From: CAZWCE01 sp964632505
GTDB taxonomy: Bacteria > Planctomycetota > Planctomycetia > Pirellulales > Thermoguttaceae
DNA length: 7,587 nucleotides
Direction of reading: 5' to 3'
Assembly: GCA_964632505.1 (NCBI GenBank)
Contig: CAZWCE010000050.1
Location: 1 to 7,587 of the forward strand
Shown: positions 1 to 7,288 of the stretch, piece by piece
Layout of the letters: the number at the start of each line of letters is the position of its first letter
How positions within the stretch are numbered: position 1 is the first letter of the stretch
The notes under the pieces: model-generated
Told to the model about the DNA's origin: nothing
The model's database searches: none
Seen by the model: only the letters and a program-made list of their open reading frames with translations
Made by a program: the position numbers and the translations under genes

Positions 1-111
1 GCCCTGTGGGTGTCAATGCATGAACAAGGGGTCACCGCTAACGCGAACATGAATAGTTCCGTCGGCGACCGGTTCCCAAGGCGCGGTTTGTCGACGTGTC
101 CAGCGCCATGG

Positions 112-174
112 TCTCGCAGGTGTTCCTTTCGGAAAATCTTTTCAAAAAACCAATTTCAAACGGAGGCGTATCAT
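112..174 (+). repeat. 63-bp direct repeat, copy 1: leader/RBS of gene 1
   Basis: These 63 bases recur without a mismatch at 7428-7490, in the same orientation. Allowing four mismatches (107, 111, 175, 176), the match extends to 105-181 against 7421-7497. The element holds a short TTCC-TTTC-GGAA hairpin (122-133), an A/T-rich middle with two TTCAAA hexamers (141-146 and 155-160), the Shine-Dalgarno GGAGG and the first two bases of the gene 1 ATG. Perfect identity stops within that start codon, which suggests a transcribed 5' leader. Identity at every position argues for recent duplication or nucleotide-level constraint rather than protein coding. Upstream bases 1-104 show no gene and no similarity to the DNA upstream of copy 2. 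Confidence 0.95.
162..166 (+). promoter_or_regulatory. Shine-Dalgarno site of gene 1 inside the repeat
   Basis: GGAGG lies six bases before the ATG at 173, an ideal spacing that fixes the start of gene 1. It is the 3' part of the 63-bp repeat, so the duplicated unit carries a complete translation-initiation signal. The same GGAGG occurs in copy 2 at 7478-7482, but there no start codon follows at the matching position. Confidence 0.85.
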
Positions 175-1480
175 GCGTCGGTTCAAATCCATCGCACTGG
201 CCCTCACCGGACTTTTTCTGTTGGCGTACACCAGTGGCGCGTCGGGACAAGGCATCACGGTCAGTGACATTTTCGAAGACTTCGGGCCGCTTCTGGAGCG
301 GTCGCCGTCGGCGTCGAGTCCCCCCTCTCCAACGCCGCAGAATACCAACCCTTTGAACCCTCCGCCGGATCGCAGCTCGAACCAATCGATGCCCCCCTCC
401 GGAAACGGTGGAATCGGAGCGCAGCCCGGGAGCACTTCACGCGGATCGACCTCCGGTGAGAAAGTCGTCTACCAGGGAGAATGGGTGACCGAAAGCCGCC
501 TGGCGTTTGAGAGCTTCTTCGAACAAGTGATCGGCGAGGCGCTGAAGTTCCACGAAATATCGAACATGGCGGTTCGTTCGCGAAAGGTCGATGTGGAGGT
601 CACCCGACCCACCATGCGGATGGTGGTCGAGGGCGGCGTCGCGAAAATCGACCCGCTGACGGTGACCATCGACCTGTCGGGCTCCGCAACGATGGAAACG
701 GGTCGCACGGAAACGACGAAGCAGAGAATCATCTGGTCGATGGAATTCGAACCGAACGAATTCATTGCCAATTCGGAAATTCAGAGTACGATGACCTTAA
801 CGGCACGGACGACCGATCTTAAATCGCAAACAAGGAAGTCGCCCCCGGCACGTCGGATCACCGGCACCTGGAGCGCGACGCCGCTCTCAAGGGATCGGTA
901 TAACATCGTCGTCGTTTTCGACGCGCATCGCCCGAATCCCGAGTCGATGTCGGAGTCGGCCTCTTCGGCGTTCTCGAGCAACCCCAAGTCCTGGAACACG
1001 CTGGTCGCACAGACGAAGTCTCTCACCGGGGGTTATGTGCAATTTCCTTCGGCACCGAAGCAGGGGCAACCCCGATGGATCTTGGAACCGGTCGACGGTT
1101 CGCCATCGCCTGATGGTTCCCCTCCGGGGACATCGCCGGGGCCACCGATGCCGCCGAATCCGATTTTTCCACCCTCGGCCGACGACGACGGATCGCAAGT
1201 CCAAGATCCCGAAGCTTATCGGCGCGAGGCGTGGAAGATACTCGAGGAACTGAATCTCACCGGAAAACCGCCGGAGTCGGAGGACAATCGCGAGCGTTCG
1301 AATCGCAAACCTCCCGGTCAACGGCAGCGAAGTTCCGAGCAGAAGAACGTCGGTAACCACGCACCCACGGTGGACGACTTCTTCGAAGAGGATTCTTCAC
1401 GGAGGGATATTCGTATCGAGGGACCAATCCCGGATGAGAACATGGAGTTGCTTGATATCCAAAGTAATCCCCGGAACTGA
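173..1480 (+). CDS. Secreted Pro/Ser-rich protein of unknown family
   Basis: I do not recognise the family of this 435-aa protein. Residues 1-25 look like a Sec signal peptide: MRRFK, then a hydrophobic core (ALALTGLFLLAY), then a small-residue end before Q26. Residues about 43-95 are a low-complexity Pro/Ser/Gly linker. Residues about 96-309 look folded, with Thr/Val-rich alternating strands suggesting beta structure. A second Pro-rich linker spans about 310-342, and 343-435 is charged and probably partly disordered. There is no cysteine and no transmembrane helix after the signal peptide, fitting an exported soluble or envelope-attached protein. A short acidic-aromatic motif occurs near both ends: TVSDIFEDF (29-37) and TVDDFFEED (399-407). 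The start is fixed by GGAGG at 162-166. Gene 2 begins 26 nt downstream, so the two are probably co-transcribed and may act together outside the cytoplasm. Function is unknown. Confidence 0.9.
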   Translation: MRRFKSIALALTGLFLLAYTSGASGQGITVSDIFEDFGPLLERSPSASSPPSPTPQNTNPLNPPPDRSSNQSMPPSGNGGIGAQPGSTSRGSTSGEKVVYQGEWVTESRLAFESFFEQVIGEALKFHEISNMAVRSRKVDVEVTRPTMRMVVEGGVAKIDPLTVTIDLSGSATMETGRTETTKQRIIWSMEFEPNEFIANSEIQSTMTLTARTTDLKSQTRKSPPARRITGTWSATPLSRDRYNIVVVFDAHRPNPESMSESASSAFSSNPKSWNTLVAQTKSLTGGYVQFPSAPKQGQPRWILEPVDGSPSPDGSPPGTSPGPPMPPNPIFPPSADDDGSQVQDPEAYRREAWKILEELNLTGKPPESEDNRERSNRKPPGQRQRSSEQKNVGNHAPTVDDFFEEDSSRRDIRIEGPIPDENMELLDIQSNPRN

Positions 1481-1493
1481 AATCGCCTAGAAT

Positions 1494-1498
1494 GGAGG
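1494..1498 (+). promoter_or_regulatory. Shine-Dalgarno site that decides the start of gene 2
   Basis: GGAGG here is eight bases before the ATG at 1507. An in-frame ATG at 1492 overlaps this site itself and has no Shine-Dalgarno sequence before it, so initiation at 1507 is preferred. The choice removes five residues (MEDVI) from the longest reading frame. Confidence 0.75.
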
Positions 1499-1506
1499 AT
1501 GTGATC

Positions 1507-2889
1507 ATGCGGGAAAAAGTTATCCTCTCCAGGTCTCGCCGGAAAATGGGAATCGACTTCCTGGGACATTGGCTCTGGGGGATCGTCGTCACTCTCTTGG
1601 TTTTGAACGTCTCGACGCCCCTTTTGGCGGCCGACAACCTACTCCAAGGCGTTCGCCCCGGTGAAACGACGAAGACGCAGTTGTTGCAGCATGCCCTCTG
1701 GGGGAAGCCGACCAAATTGCAGAAAGATGCACGGGGACGCGAGTATCTGCTGTATCCGAAGGGAAGATTCCAGGTCGCGGTGACCGTCGTCCAGGATGTG
1801 GTCCGGACCGTCGATATCCGTTTCCCCGCCGAAACGCCCGTGGCGGTCGTCGAGCAAGCGTTCCGGTTGGGCAATGTCAGCGAAGGCGTCGAGGCGCCGG
1901 AAGAGGCCTCCGTCGGTCTCTCGGTCAAAAAAAGCTGGGACCGGCGCGTCTACCCGACTCGCAACGCAGTTATTTTTGTACAGAATGGGCAAGGCAAGCA
2001 AGTGAAGGTTGTCGAAGGAAACGTGATCATCATTTTCAATGCAGACGCAACGGGTGATCAGGTCGCTTTGCTGCGCCTCCATTCGCCTTCGGCCGTCCCT
2101 TCAACTTCAACATCGTCGACCGCTTCCGACGAGCTGCCCGAGTGTACTACGAATATGGCATCGGAAAAGGCGTGCCGCCGGGGAATCGATCTGCTTCAAG
2201 AACAGAATTTCGACGAGCAGAAATACAACGCGGCGCTGGCGGCGTTCGCGGAGTCGATCCGGCTGGACCCGAAGCATGTCTGTCCGTATTTTTACCGAGC
2301 GGAGTTGTATATGCGAACCGGGAAATACGACGAGGCGCTGGCGGATGCCAAGCGGGCCGTGTCATTAGCGCCGGACGACCCGGAAATGTGGTCGCGGCTC
2401 TCCGAAGCGTTCGCCGTGAAGGAAGATTTCGACAGCTCGATCGCGGCCGCCTCCAAGGCGATTGAATTGGACGATCAGTACGTTTTCGGCTACTCGCAAC
2501 GGGCAATCACGTACTTCGAACTCGGTCGGGACGAGGAGGCGCTGGCCGATCTGAATCGGGCCGTTCAGTTGGCGCCGGAGTTGATCTCCTGCTACCTCGA
2601 CCGTGGGTGGTGCCTGCTCGATATGGGCGAGATCGATCGGGCAATGCAAGACGCCGAGAAGGCGATGCAGCTCGAACCGAACCACCCGGACCCCTATTGC
2701 CTGCGGGGCGACTGTCATATCGAATCGGGCCGATACCGTGAAGCGATCGCCGATTGTACCAAGGCGCTCGAACTCGATCCGGAGTACTCCCGGGCGTATC
2801 TGATCCGCGCGGAAGCCTATCATGAACTGGGCGACCGACGCCGCGCCCGGGAGGACGGCCGCAAGGGCGAGAAGCTGATGCTCCCGTGA
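1507..2889 (+). CDS. Secreted tetratricopeptide-repeat protein
   Basis: The protein is 460 aa from the preferred start. Residues 1-42 form a long signal peptide or N-terminal anchor: a basic start, hydrophobic WLWGIVVTLLVLNV at about 22-35, and LLAA before D43. Residues about 44-197 form an N-terminal domain opening with GVRPGETTKTQLL and GKP (66-68). This resembles the opening of small OmlA/SmpA-like domains (RPG-x-T, then a helix, then GxP), but that assignment is only a resemblance. A Ser/Thr-rich linker (about 200-214) leads to about seven 34-residue TPR units covering 219-460, each with the usual small/aromatic pattern and ending near LDP, LAPDD, LEPNH and similar. TPR arrays are protein-binding scaffolds, so the likely role is to hold partners in the periplasm or envelope; the partner is not visible, but gene 1 just upstream is the obvious candidate. 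The last repeat ends at the C-terminus (KLMLP). TPR identity is strong; cellular role is inference. Confidence 0.92.
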   Translation: MREKVILSRSRRKMGIDFLGHWLWGIVVTLLVLNVSTPLLAADNLLQGVRPGETTKTQLLQHALWGKPTKLQKDARGREYLLYPKGRFQVAVTVVQDVVRTVDIRFPAETPVAVVEQAFRLGNVSEGVEAPEEASVGLSVKKSWDRRVYPTRNAVIFVQNGQGKQVKVVEGNVIIIFNADATGDQVALLRLHSPSAVPSTSTSSTASDELPECTTNMASEKACRRGIDLLQEQNFDEQKYNAALAAFAESIRLDPKHVCPYFYRAELYMRTGKYDEALADAKRAVSLAPDDPEMWSRLSEAFAVKEDFDSSIAAASKAIELDDQYVFGYSQRAITYFELGRDEEALADLNRAVQLAPELISCYLDRGWCLLDMGEIDRAMQDAEKAMQLEPNHPDPYCLRGDCHIESGRYREAIADCTKALELDPEYSRAYLIRAEAYHELGDRRRAREDGRKGEKLMLP

Positions 2890-3011
2890 GATACTGAATG
2901 AGGAGTTGCCTCTCTTCTCGGAATTGCGGATTCAGGGCTCCGCGGGTCGTGTCAGGAAGCGAAACGGATGGGCTGCACGAGGGCGATACATCGTCGACCC
3001 GATCGACCTCG

Positions 3012-3039
3012 ATTCGGCCGATTTCCGGCTTCGCCGAAT
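3012..3039. other. 7-bp perfect inverted repeat
   Basis: ATTCGGC (3012-3018) pairs with GCCGAAT (3033-3039) around a 14-nt loop. No T-run follows, so it is not a typical intrinsic terminator. It could be a processing or stability structure in the RNA downstream of gene 2, or a protein site. A 7-bp match of this kind can also arise by chance. Confidence 0.3.
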
Positions 3040-3197
3040 GACAGACATTGAGCCTGGTCAAGCAACGTCTCGGCCAACACAGCAACATCATGAAACGCCG
3101 CACGGCGGGCTCTCGAGGTTCGCCCGGGTTTCACTATTGATGCGACTCTCAATAATAACAGCACGCGTCACCTCTTGCTGGAGCCTTGCGGTGTGGT

Positions 3198-3226
3198 TTG
3201 ACACGGGGCTCCCATTATGGGAAAAT
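3198..3226 (+). promoter_or_regulatory. Candidate sigma-70 promoter for genes 3 and 4
   Basis: A perfect TTGACA -35 box (3198-3203) is followed after exactly 17 bp by GAAAAT (3221-3226), which matches four of six bases of TATAAT. Transcription would start near 3233 and give a 5' leader of about 210 nt before gene 3, long enough to carry a regulatory site such as the AGCGTCGA pair. The -35 box and spacing are good; the -10 box is weak. Confidence 0.45.
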
Positions 3227-3428
3227 GGGCCACGAAATGCAAGCGTCGAGCGATATGCCTCTGGCCCTCCCCATCGAAGCGAGCGTCGACTTCCTAATGG
3301 AAAAAGACGTCCAAGTTGTTTCACGCCCTCAGATGCCTTGAGAACGTGTTTTGAGAAGTACAATGCTACGACACACACTCCTTGGCCACCATTGGTAGGG
3401 CAGGTCAGAAGAGATGGCCGCAACTCAA

Positions 3429-3433
3429 GGGAG
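3429..3433 (+). promoter_or_regulatory. Shine-Dalgarno site that decides the start of gene 3
   Basis: GGGAG sits eight bases before the ATG at 3442. The reading frame is open further upstream to a TTG at 3382, but starting there would put 20 unrelated residues before a clear signal peptide, so the ATG at 3442 is taken as the start. Confidence 0.75.
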
Positions 3434-3441
3434 CCCAGAAG

Positions 3442-4977
3442 ATGAGACATTTGACATTCGCATTGTTATTGACCGCCCTGTCGGCCACAGGGCTACAGGC
3501 CGAGACGATCCATTACACGGCGGATCACGCCACTCTTTTCGCCAATCCGGAGCGCGGCTGGTATGCGCAGTTCAACGGATACATCGCCAAGCCGCCAAAG
3601 GAATACTGTCGGCCGCATGACCCGATCAATCTCGAGTTTCTCCAGCAGCTGCGCCATTCGCCGGAAAGAATGACCGTGTATCGCGACTGGATCAGCATTC
3701 CGCAGTTCACGGGTGCCCCCATTCCCAAGAGTCGGTTCGACGAGATCCGGCGCGACTTCGCTACGGCGCGAAAGGCCGGATTCAAAGTGATTGTCCGCCT
3801 CACCTACTGGGTGGGGATGGGCAACGAGGACCCGCCGGAAGAGATCGTTTCGAGGCATCTCGATCAACTCGCTCCGTTGCTCAAGGAGAATATGGACGTG
3901 ATCCTCTCCATGGAGGGCGGCATCCTCGGCGGATGCGGCGAAGGCGCCACGTCCCAACACTACCTCGGAGGGTCAAACGGGCTGAACGACGCCGGCATTC
4001 GCATCTATACGAAGGTACTCGATCTGCTGCCACCGTCGCGGCAACTGAACGTGCGTTACCCGAAGTTCAAGTATGCCCTTATGGGGTGGTCGGACCCGGA
4101 AGAGGCCGTCCCGCTCGATGAATCGACCGGGTTCGCCGGCGGCAAGGCATCGCGCATCGGCTTCTACGACGACAACTTCGCGGGAGACATCAATCACTGG
4201 GGGTTCTTCAATGCCTATGGAGAACGGGATCGGGCATTCGTCGAGGCGGACTCTCGCTATACGATGGTCCAGGGCGAACTGAGCGGACGCACGGACTACA
4301 ACACGAACAACGGCTACGTGGAGATGAAGAAGTATCACTTTACGGCCTTCCACGCCATCTACTCGTTGTTCGGGAGGACGGTCGGCCCCGACAACGGCCA
4401 CCACTATTGGGACAGCGTTGCCGATGTGTGGAAGAGTACGGGGCAGTACGAGAAGATGGGCCGAGAACTCGGCTATCGGTTCCGTCTTCTCCAGGCCGAC
4501 GTCCCCAGCTCCACGCCGACCGACGCCGTCTTCAAAATGACCATGAACATGGCCAACGACGGATTTGCCCGAATCATCAACCCGCGCAATGTGGAACTGG
4601 TGTTTCGGAATGTCCAAACCGGCAAGAAGCATGTCATCCTCGTCGACGGCGACGGCCGGGGTAACCGCCTCTGGCTCCCGGGGCCAGGAGAGACGAAGAC
4701 TCTGAAGATCTCGGAGCAGATGCCCGAGGGGATCAGGCCGGGAGATTACGAACTCCTGCTGCACCTGGCCGATCCCTATCCTTCAATTCATGACCGGCCG
4801 GAATACAGCATCCGGCTGGCTAATCAGGGCCTATGGGAAGCAGAGACGGGATACAACAAGCTGAACGCAATCGTGACGGTCGAGACGCCGGCCGTCGAGT
4901 CCCTTGTCCACGGTGTGGATTCCGTCCATGGCGATGATCGCCAACCGGCGCCCCGCGATGTAGGTGGATCGAATTAA
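3442..4977 (+). CDS. Secreted DUF4874/DUF4832 protein, predicted glycosidase-like
   Basis: This 511-aa protein begins with a signal peptide (residues 1-20, ending GLQA). It then follows the DUF4874-DUF4832 pattern as I know it: the NPERGWY opening (35-41), then RMTVYRDWI near 75, a strand/helix barrel-like region, and GGILGGCGEG (159-168). The last aligns with the family's usual G-x-I-G-x-W-G-E segment, making E167 a candidate active-site acid. Further matches are FYDDNF (241-246), with the family's N/D-D-x-F signature, and QGEL (277-280), matching its GGE. The C-terminal DUF4832 half starts near GYRF (344-347) and closes with RPEYSIRLANQGLW at about 452-465. These families are predicted TIM-barrel glycoside hydrolases followed by a beta-sandwich, but no substrate can be read from sequence. 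About 35 unconserved residues extend past the last motif. Gene 4 follows after 21 nt, which supports an operon for carbohydrate processing outside the cytoplasm. Confidence 0.9.
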   Translation: MRHLTFALLLTALSATGLQAETIHYTADHATLFANPERGWYAQFNGYIAKPPKEYCRPHDPINLEFLQQLRHSPERMTVYRDWISIPQFTGAPIPKSRFDEIRRDFATARKAGFKVIVRLTYWVGMGNEDPPEEIVSRHLDQLAPLLKENMDVILSMEGGILGGCGEGATSQHYLGGSNGLNDAGIRIYTKVLDLLPPSRQLNVRYPKFKYALMGWSDPEEAVPLDESTGFAGGKASRIGFYDDNFAGDINHWGFFNAYGERDRAFVEADSRYTMVQGELSGRTDYNTNNGYVEMKKYHFTAFHAIYSLFGRTVGPDNGHHYWDSVADVWKSTGQYEKMGRELGYRFRLLQADVPSSTPTDAVFKMTMNMANDGFARIINPRNVELVFRNVQTGKKHVILVDGDGRGNRLWLPGPGETKTLKISEQMPEGIRPGDYELLLHLADPYPSIHDRPEYSIRLANQGLWEAETGYNKLNAIVTVETPAVESLVHGVDSVHGDDRQPAPRDVGGSN

Positions 4978-4998
4978 ACACGAAATGGGAGAAAGACC

Positions 4999-7062
4999 AT
5001 GCATTGTCGACTGTTTGCCTTTGCTGTGCTGACGCTTCTCTGCAACGAGGTGATTGCGCAACTCCCCCGTGAGTTCGATCAAAGCGATGAACTCTATCAG
5101 CTCGGCCTGCTCAATGTGACACAAGCCCCTTACTCGGCCGATGCGGCGGGGCAAGTCGATTCGACTGAGGCGATCCAGCGAGCCGTCAACGACGCCCGCG
5201 ACAACGGGCTCGTCTGCTTTTTTCCCGAGGGCACGTATCTGATCTCCGATACGATTTCATGCCAGCAGGAGGTCGCGAAACTCGATCGTCCACGGCATGT
5301 CGACGGGGGGACGCAGCACTATTGGCCGGTCCATCGCCCGATCGTGCTCATGGGGTCGACCAAGGGAGCCCGGCCAGTCCTCAAACTATCGAAGGACGCC
5401 AAGGGCTTCGACGACCCCGCGAAACCGAAATTGGTTGTCTATATCTGGGCGCAAACGTGGTTCGACGCGCCGGGAAAAGAGGAGCCGGTCTGGGGGGAGG
5501 AACAGCCGAACATCTCGTTCAATCATGTCTTCAAGGGGATCGATCTCGACATCACGGGCCACGCCGGCGCCATCGGCATTCGCCATTCCGGTTCGCAAGG
5601 CTCGACGATGCAGGATATCACGATCCGTGCCGAAGGTGCCTATGCCGGCATGAACAACTGCTGCGGACAAGGCGGGGGAACGTACAACGTCGAGGTGATC
5701 GGCGGACGGTACGGCATCGTGATCGAACCGAGCAGCCGGTTCCCCATCTTGACGGCTTGCGAGTTCAAGGGGCAAACCAACGCGGCAATCCGTTACGCCA
5801 AGGGTGGGTCGCAAGTCCCGACGCTCCTGGTCGGCTGTCGGCTTGCGCCGAAGAGCGATACGGCGATCGACATGTCGACGGAATACCGCTACGCGGGCGT
5901 GAGCATGGTCGATTGCATGGTTGACCTGGCCGAGAAGGGAAGCATCTTCAAAACGCGGCGCACCGAGAACCTGTTTTTTGAAAACACCTGCGTGCGCGGC
6001 GCCGAGTCGATCGACTCGCAAGGAACGTCCCCAGCGTCGACAACAGAATGGACGCGTGTTCGACAGTTCTCAACCCACACAGCGGGGGGCGCAACGCTCA
6101 TCAACGGCCAAGTCGGTTCGGATCAAGTTGCTCTTATGGAGCCGTCCAAGGAAGTCCCCGACATCGAGGAACTGGCGGCGCGTCACTATGGCGGGACCCC
6201 GTCGTTCGAAGACGAGGATGCGGTCAGCGTCAAGGACTTCGGCGCCAAGGGCGACGGTACGACCGACGATACGGAAGCCTTCCGCAAAGCGATCGCCGCA
6301 AGCGACACGATCTTCTTGCCGAAAGGTGACTATGCCTTATCGGGTACGTTGCAACTTCGGCCAAACACGCATCTGTTTTCTCTCAGCCGGAGTTTCGTCT
6401 CGATCGGAAGCGGGGGCAACCGCCATTGGGGCGGGGAACCGGGCCCCTCGCCCGAGAGCGATTCCTTCGTTCTCGAGACGGTCGATGACGCCGACGCCAC
6501 GCCGGGGCTCACCTTTCTCTCGCTGCGCGGACGCGTCGACTGGCGCTCGGGGCGGGGCGTCTCCATGATGACGCGCGCGCCGCTGTACATCTCCAACAAC
6601 GGCGGCGGCCGTTTCTACGGCGTGATGGCGATGCGACGCCCTTTCATCCTCGACGGACTCCGACAACCGACCAGGTTCTATTCGCTCAACGTCGAACGCG
6701 TGACGACGAATCCGCAGTCGCAGTTCCGTGATTGCGAGGACATTCGCGTTTACTATTTCAAAGTCGAATCGGGCTCAATTCAGCGTCCCAACGCGGGCGA
6801 CGCCAACACGCCGTGCCGGATCACCGATTCGCAAGACGTGCGGATCTACTGCATGTATGGCAATGTCATGAAGCTGATGGACCGGCCGATGCTCGAGGTC
6901 ATCGATTCAACGGGTATTCGTGTATCCCAGCTCAAGGCGTTCCGCCCCGGCGATTTCCCGCACGTGGTAGAAATATCTGGGGGTGAGACGCACGAACTCC
7001 CTTCCTCGAAAACGTGTGCGCTGTTCGTGCGTGGTGCTGAAGGAGATACCGATGCAAAATAG
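4999..7062 (+). CDS. Secreted tandem pectate-lyase-3/GH55-like beta-helix protein
   Basis: The 687-aa product has a signal peptide (1-20, ending EVIA before Q21) and two units of the pectate-lyase-3 type. Unit 1 opens at about 36-87 with DSTEAIQRAV (54-63) and FPEGTY (75-80), and its helix runs to about 345. Unit 2 opens with the classic VKDFGAKGDGTTDDTEAF (411-428) and FLPKGDY (441-447) and runs to about 670. Between and within them are short repeated strands typical of right-handed parallel beta-helices. Unit 1 carries an unusual paired NNCCGQGG (219-226). Two tandem helices of this kind are the architecture of GH55 exo-beta-1,3-glucanases, but many such proteins are lyases, hydrolases or binding proteins of unknown substrate, so I assign only a polysaccharide-active or binding role. 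GGGAG at 4987-4991, seven bases before the ATG, fixes the start. Only 21 nt separate it from gene 3. Confidence 0.9.
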   Translation: MHCRLFAFAVLTLLCNEVIAQLPREFDQSDELYQLGLLNVTQAPYSADAAGQVDSTEAIQRAVNDARDNGLVCFFPEGTYLISDTISCQQEVAKLDRPRHVDGGTQHYWPVHRPIVLMGSTKGARPVLKLSKDAKGFDDPAKPKLVVYIWAQTWFDAPGKEEPVWGEEQPNISFNHVFKGIDLDITGHAGAIGIRHSGSQGSTMQDITIRAEGAYAGMNNCCGQGGGTYNVEVIGGRYGIVIEPSSRFPILTACEFKGQTNAAIRYAKGGSQVPTLLVGCRLAPKSDTAIDMSTEYRYAGVSMVDCMVDLAEKGSIFKTRRTENLFFENTCVRGAESIDSQGTSPASTTEWTRVRQFSTHTAGGATLINGQVGSDQVALMEPSKEVPDIEELAARHYGGTPSFEDEDAVSVKDFGAKGDGTTDDTEAFRKAIAASDTIFLPKGDYALSGTLQLRPNTHLFSLSRSFVSIGSGGNRHWGGEPGPSPESDSFVLETVDDADATPGLTFLSLRGRVDWRSGRGVSMMTRAPLYISNNGGGRFYGVMAMRRPFILDGLRQPTRFYSLNVERVTTNPQSQFRDCEDIRVYYFKVESGSIQRPNAGDANTPCRITDSQDVRIYCMYGNVMKLMDRPMLEVIDSTGIRVSQLKAFRPGDFPHVVEISGGETHELPSSKTCALFVRGAEGDTDAK

Positions 7063-7138
7063 CGGGCTCGCTCTTTGGATTTGTATGGCAGAGTGTTATA
7101 TCGAAGACATGCTATGTGCTCCCGATCATGACAGATGA
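7052..7138 (+). CDS. Possible 28-aa ORF overlapping the end of gene 4
   Basis: An ATG at 7052 lies six bases after AGGAG (7041-7045), as good a ribosome site as those of the large genes, and opens a 28-codon frame ending in TGA at 7136-7138. It overlaps the last 11 bases of gene 4 in another frame, so it could be translationally coupled. The peptide is moderately hydrophobic at the start (LALWICM), has three cysteines and no recognisable family. A further ATG at 7135 overlaps its stop as ATGA and opens a 51-codon frame to 7290, without its own Shine-Dalgarno. It could be a real small protein, a decayed gene start or chance. Confidence 0.3.
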   Translation: MQNSGLALWICMAECYIEDMLCAPDHDR

Positions 7139-7267
7139 CCGAGGCTAACAGCCCGTTGGAAACGCTCGATGCCGCCCGTACGCCTTGGAGTACGCACGGA
7201 TCGCTTCAAGTTTCAACCAGTGGTCGCGATACAACCATGTCGCCCTCCCAGAATGCCAATCTGCCCA

Positions 7268-7288
7268 AACGGGCCAACCCGCCCGGTT
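7268..7288 (+). terminator. Weak candidate terminator hairpin after gene 4
   Basis: CGGGC (7270-7274) pairs with GCCCG (7281-7285) around a 6-nt loop, and AA/TT pairs extend the stem if G7286 is bulged. The following bases (GATTCTCTGGTTTCTT) are only moderately T-rich, so termination would be weak or factor-assisted. It is the best terminator-like structure between gene 4 and the next gene. Confidence 0.3.

Larger units (their letters stand above)
2890..3441. other. 552-bp intergenic region between the two operons
   Basis: I see no convincing gene here. A frame from TTG at 2906 stays open on the plus strand, but its product is Arg/Pro/Ser-rich with no domain or signal peptide, and the overlapping minus-strand frames look equally arbitrary. 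Visible elements are a 7-bp inverted repeat (3012-3039), a 5-bp GC hairpin (CGGGC 3106-3110 with GCCCG 3122-3126), a candidate promoter (3198-3226), and an 8-bp direct repeat AGCGTCGA at 3242-3249 and 3282-3289, 40 bp apart and so possibly a paired protein site. No strong terminator with a T-run follows gene 2. The stretch 3130-3235 is clearly more A/T-rich than the flanking genes. Confidence 0.6.

Noticed and set aside
112..174. The 63-bp repeat as an insertion-sequence end, MITE or CRISPR repeat
   Set aside because: It lacks terminal inverted repeats, there is no nearby transposase or visible target duplication, and only two widely spaced copies are in the window.
38..385. Minus-strand frame sharing a peptide (DTPPFEIGF and following residues) with a minus-strand frame at 7333-7557
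   Set aside because: The shared peptide is only the reverse-strand translation of the 63-bp DNA repeat. The flanks of the two frames are unrelated, neither has a ribosome site, and the first runs antisense into gene 1.
2507..3103. 198-codon minus-strand frame over the end of gene 2 and the gap
   Set aside because: Most of it is antisense to the TPR-coding region, its product is very Arg/Pro-rich, and no ribosome site is evident.
2906..3445. 179-codon plus-strand frame in the gap between genes 2 and 3
   Set aside because: It starts at TTG, has Arg/Pro/Ser-rich composition without domain or signal peptide, overlaps the start of gene 3, and would span the candidate promoter. It is best explained as chance openness in GC-rich DNA.
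3973..4764. 263-codon minus-strand frame inside gene 3
   Set aside because: It is antisense to clear DUF4874/DUF4832 motifs, and its Val/Asp-rich product matches no family I know. It is typical reverse-strand openness of high-GC codon usage.
5386..6021. 211-codon minus-strand frame inside gene 4
   Set aside because: It is antisense to the beta-helix coding sequence, with a His/Arg/Asp-rich product and no ribosome site or domain.
7061..7076. AGCG-GGCT-CGCT hairpin followed by CTTT at the stop of gene 4, as a terminator
   Set aside because: A 4-bp stem and only three T residues are too weak for an intrinsic terminator, and it overlaps the possible small ORF.
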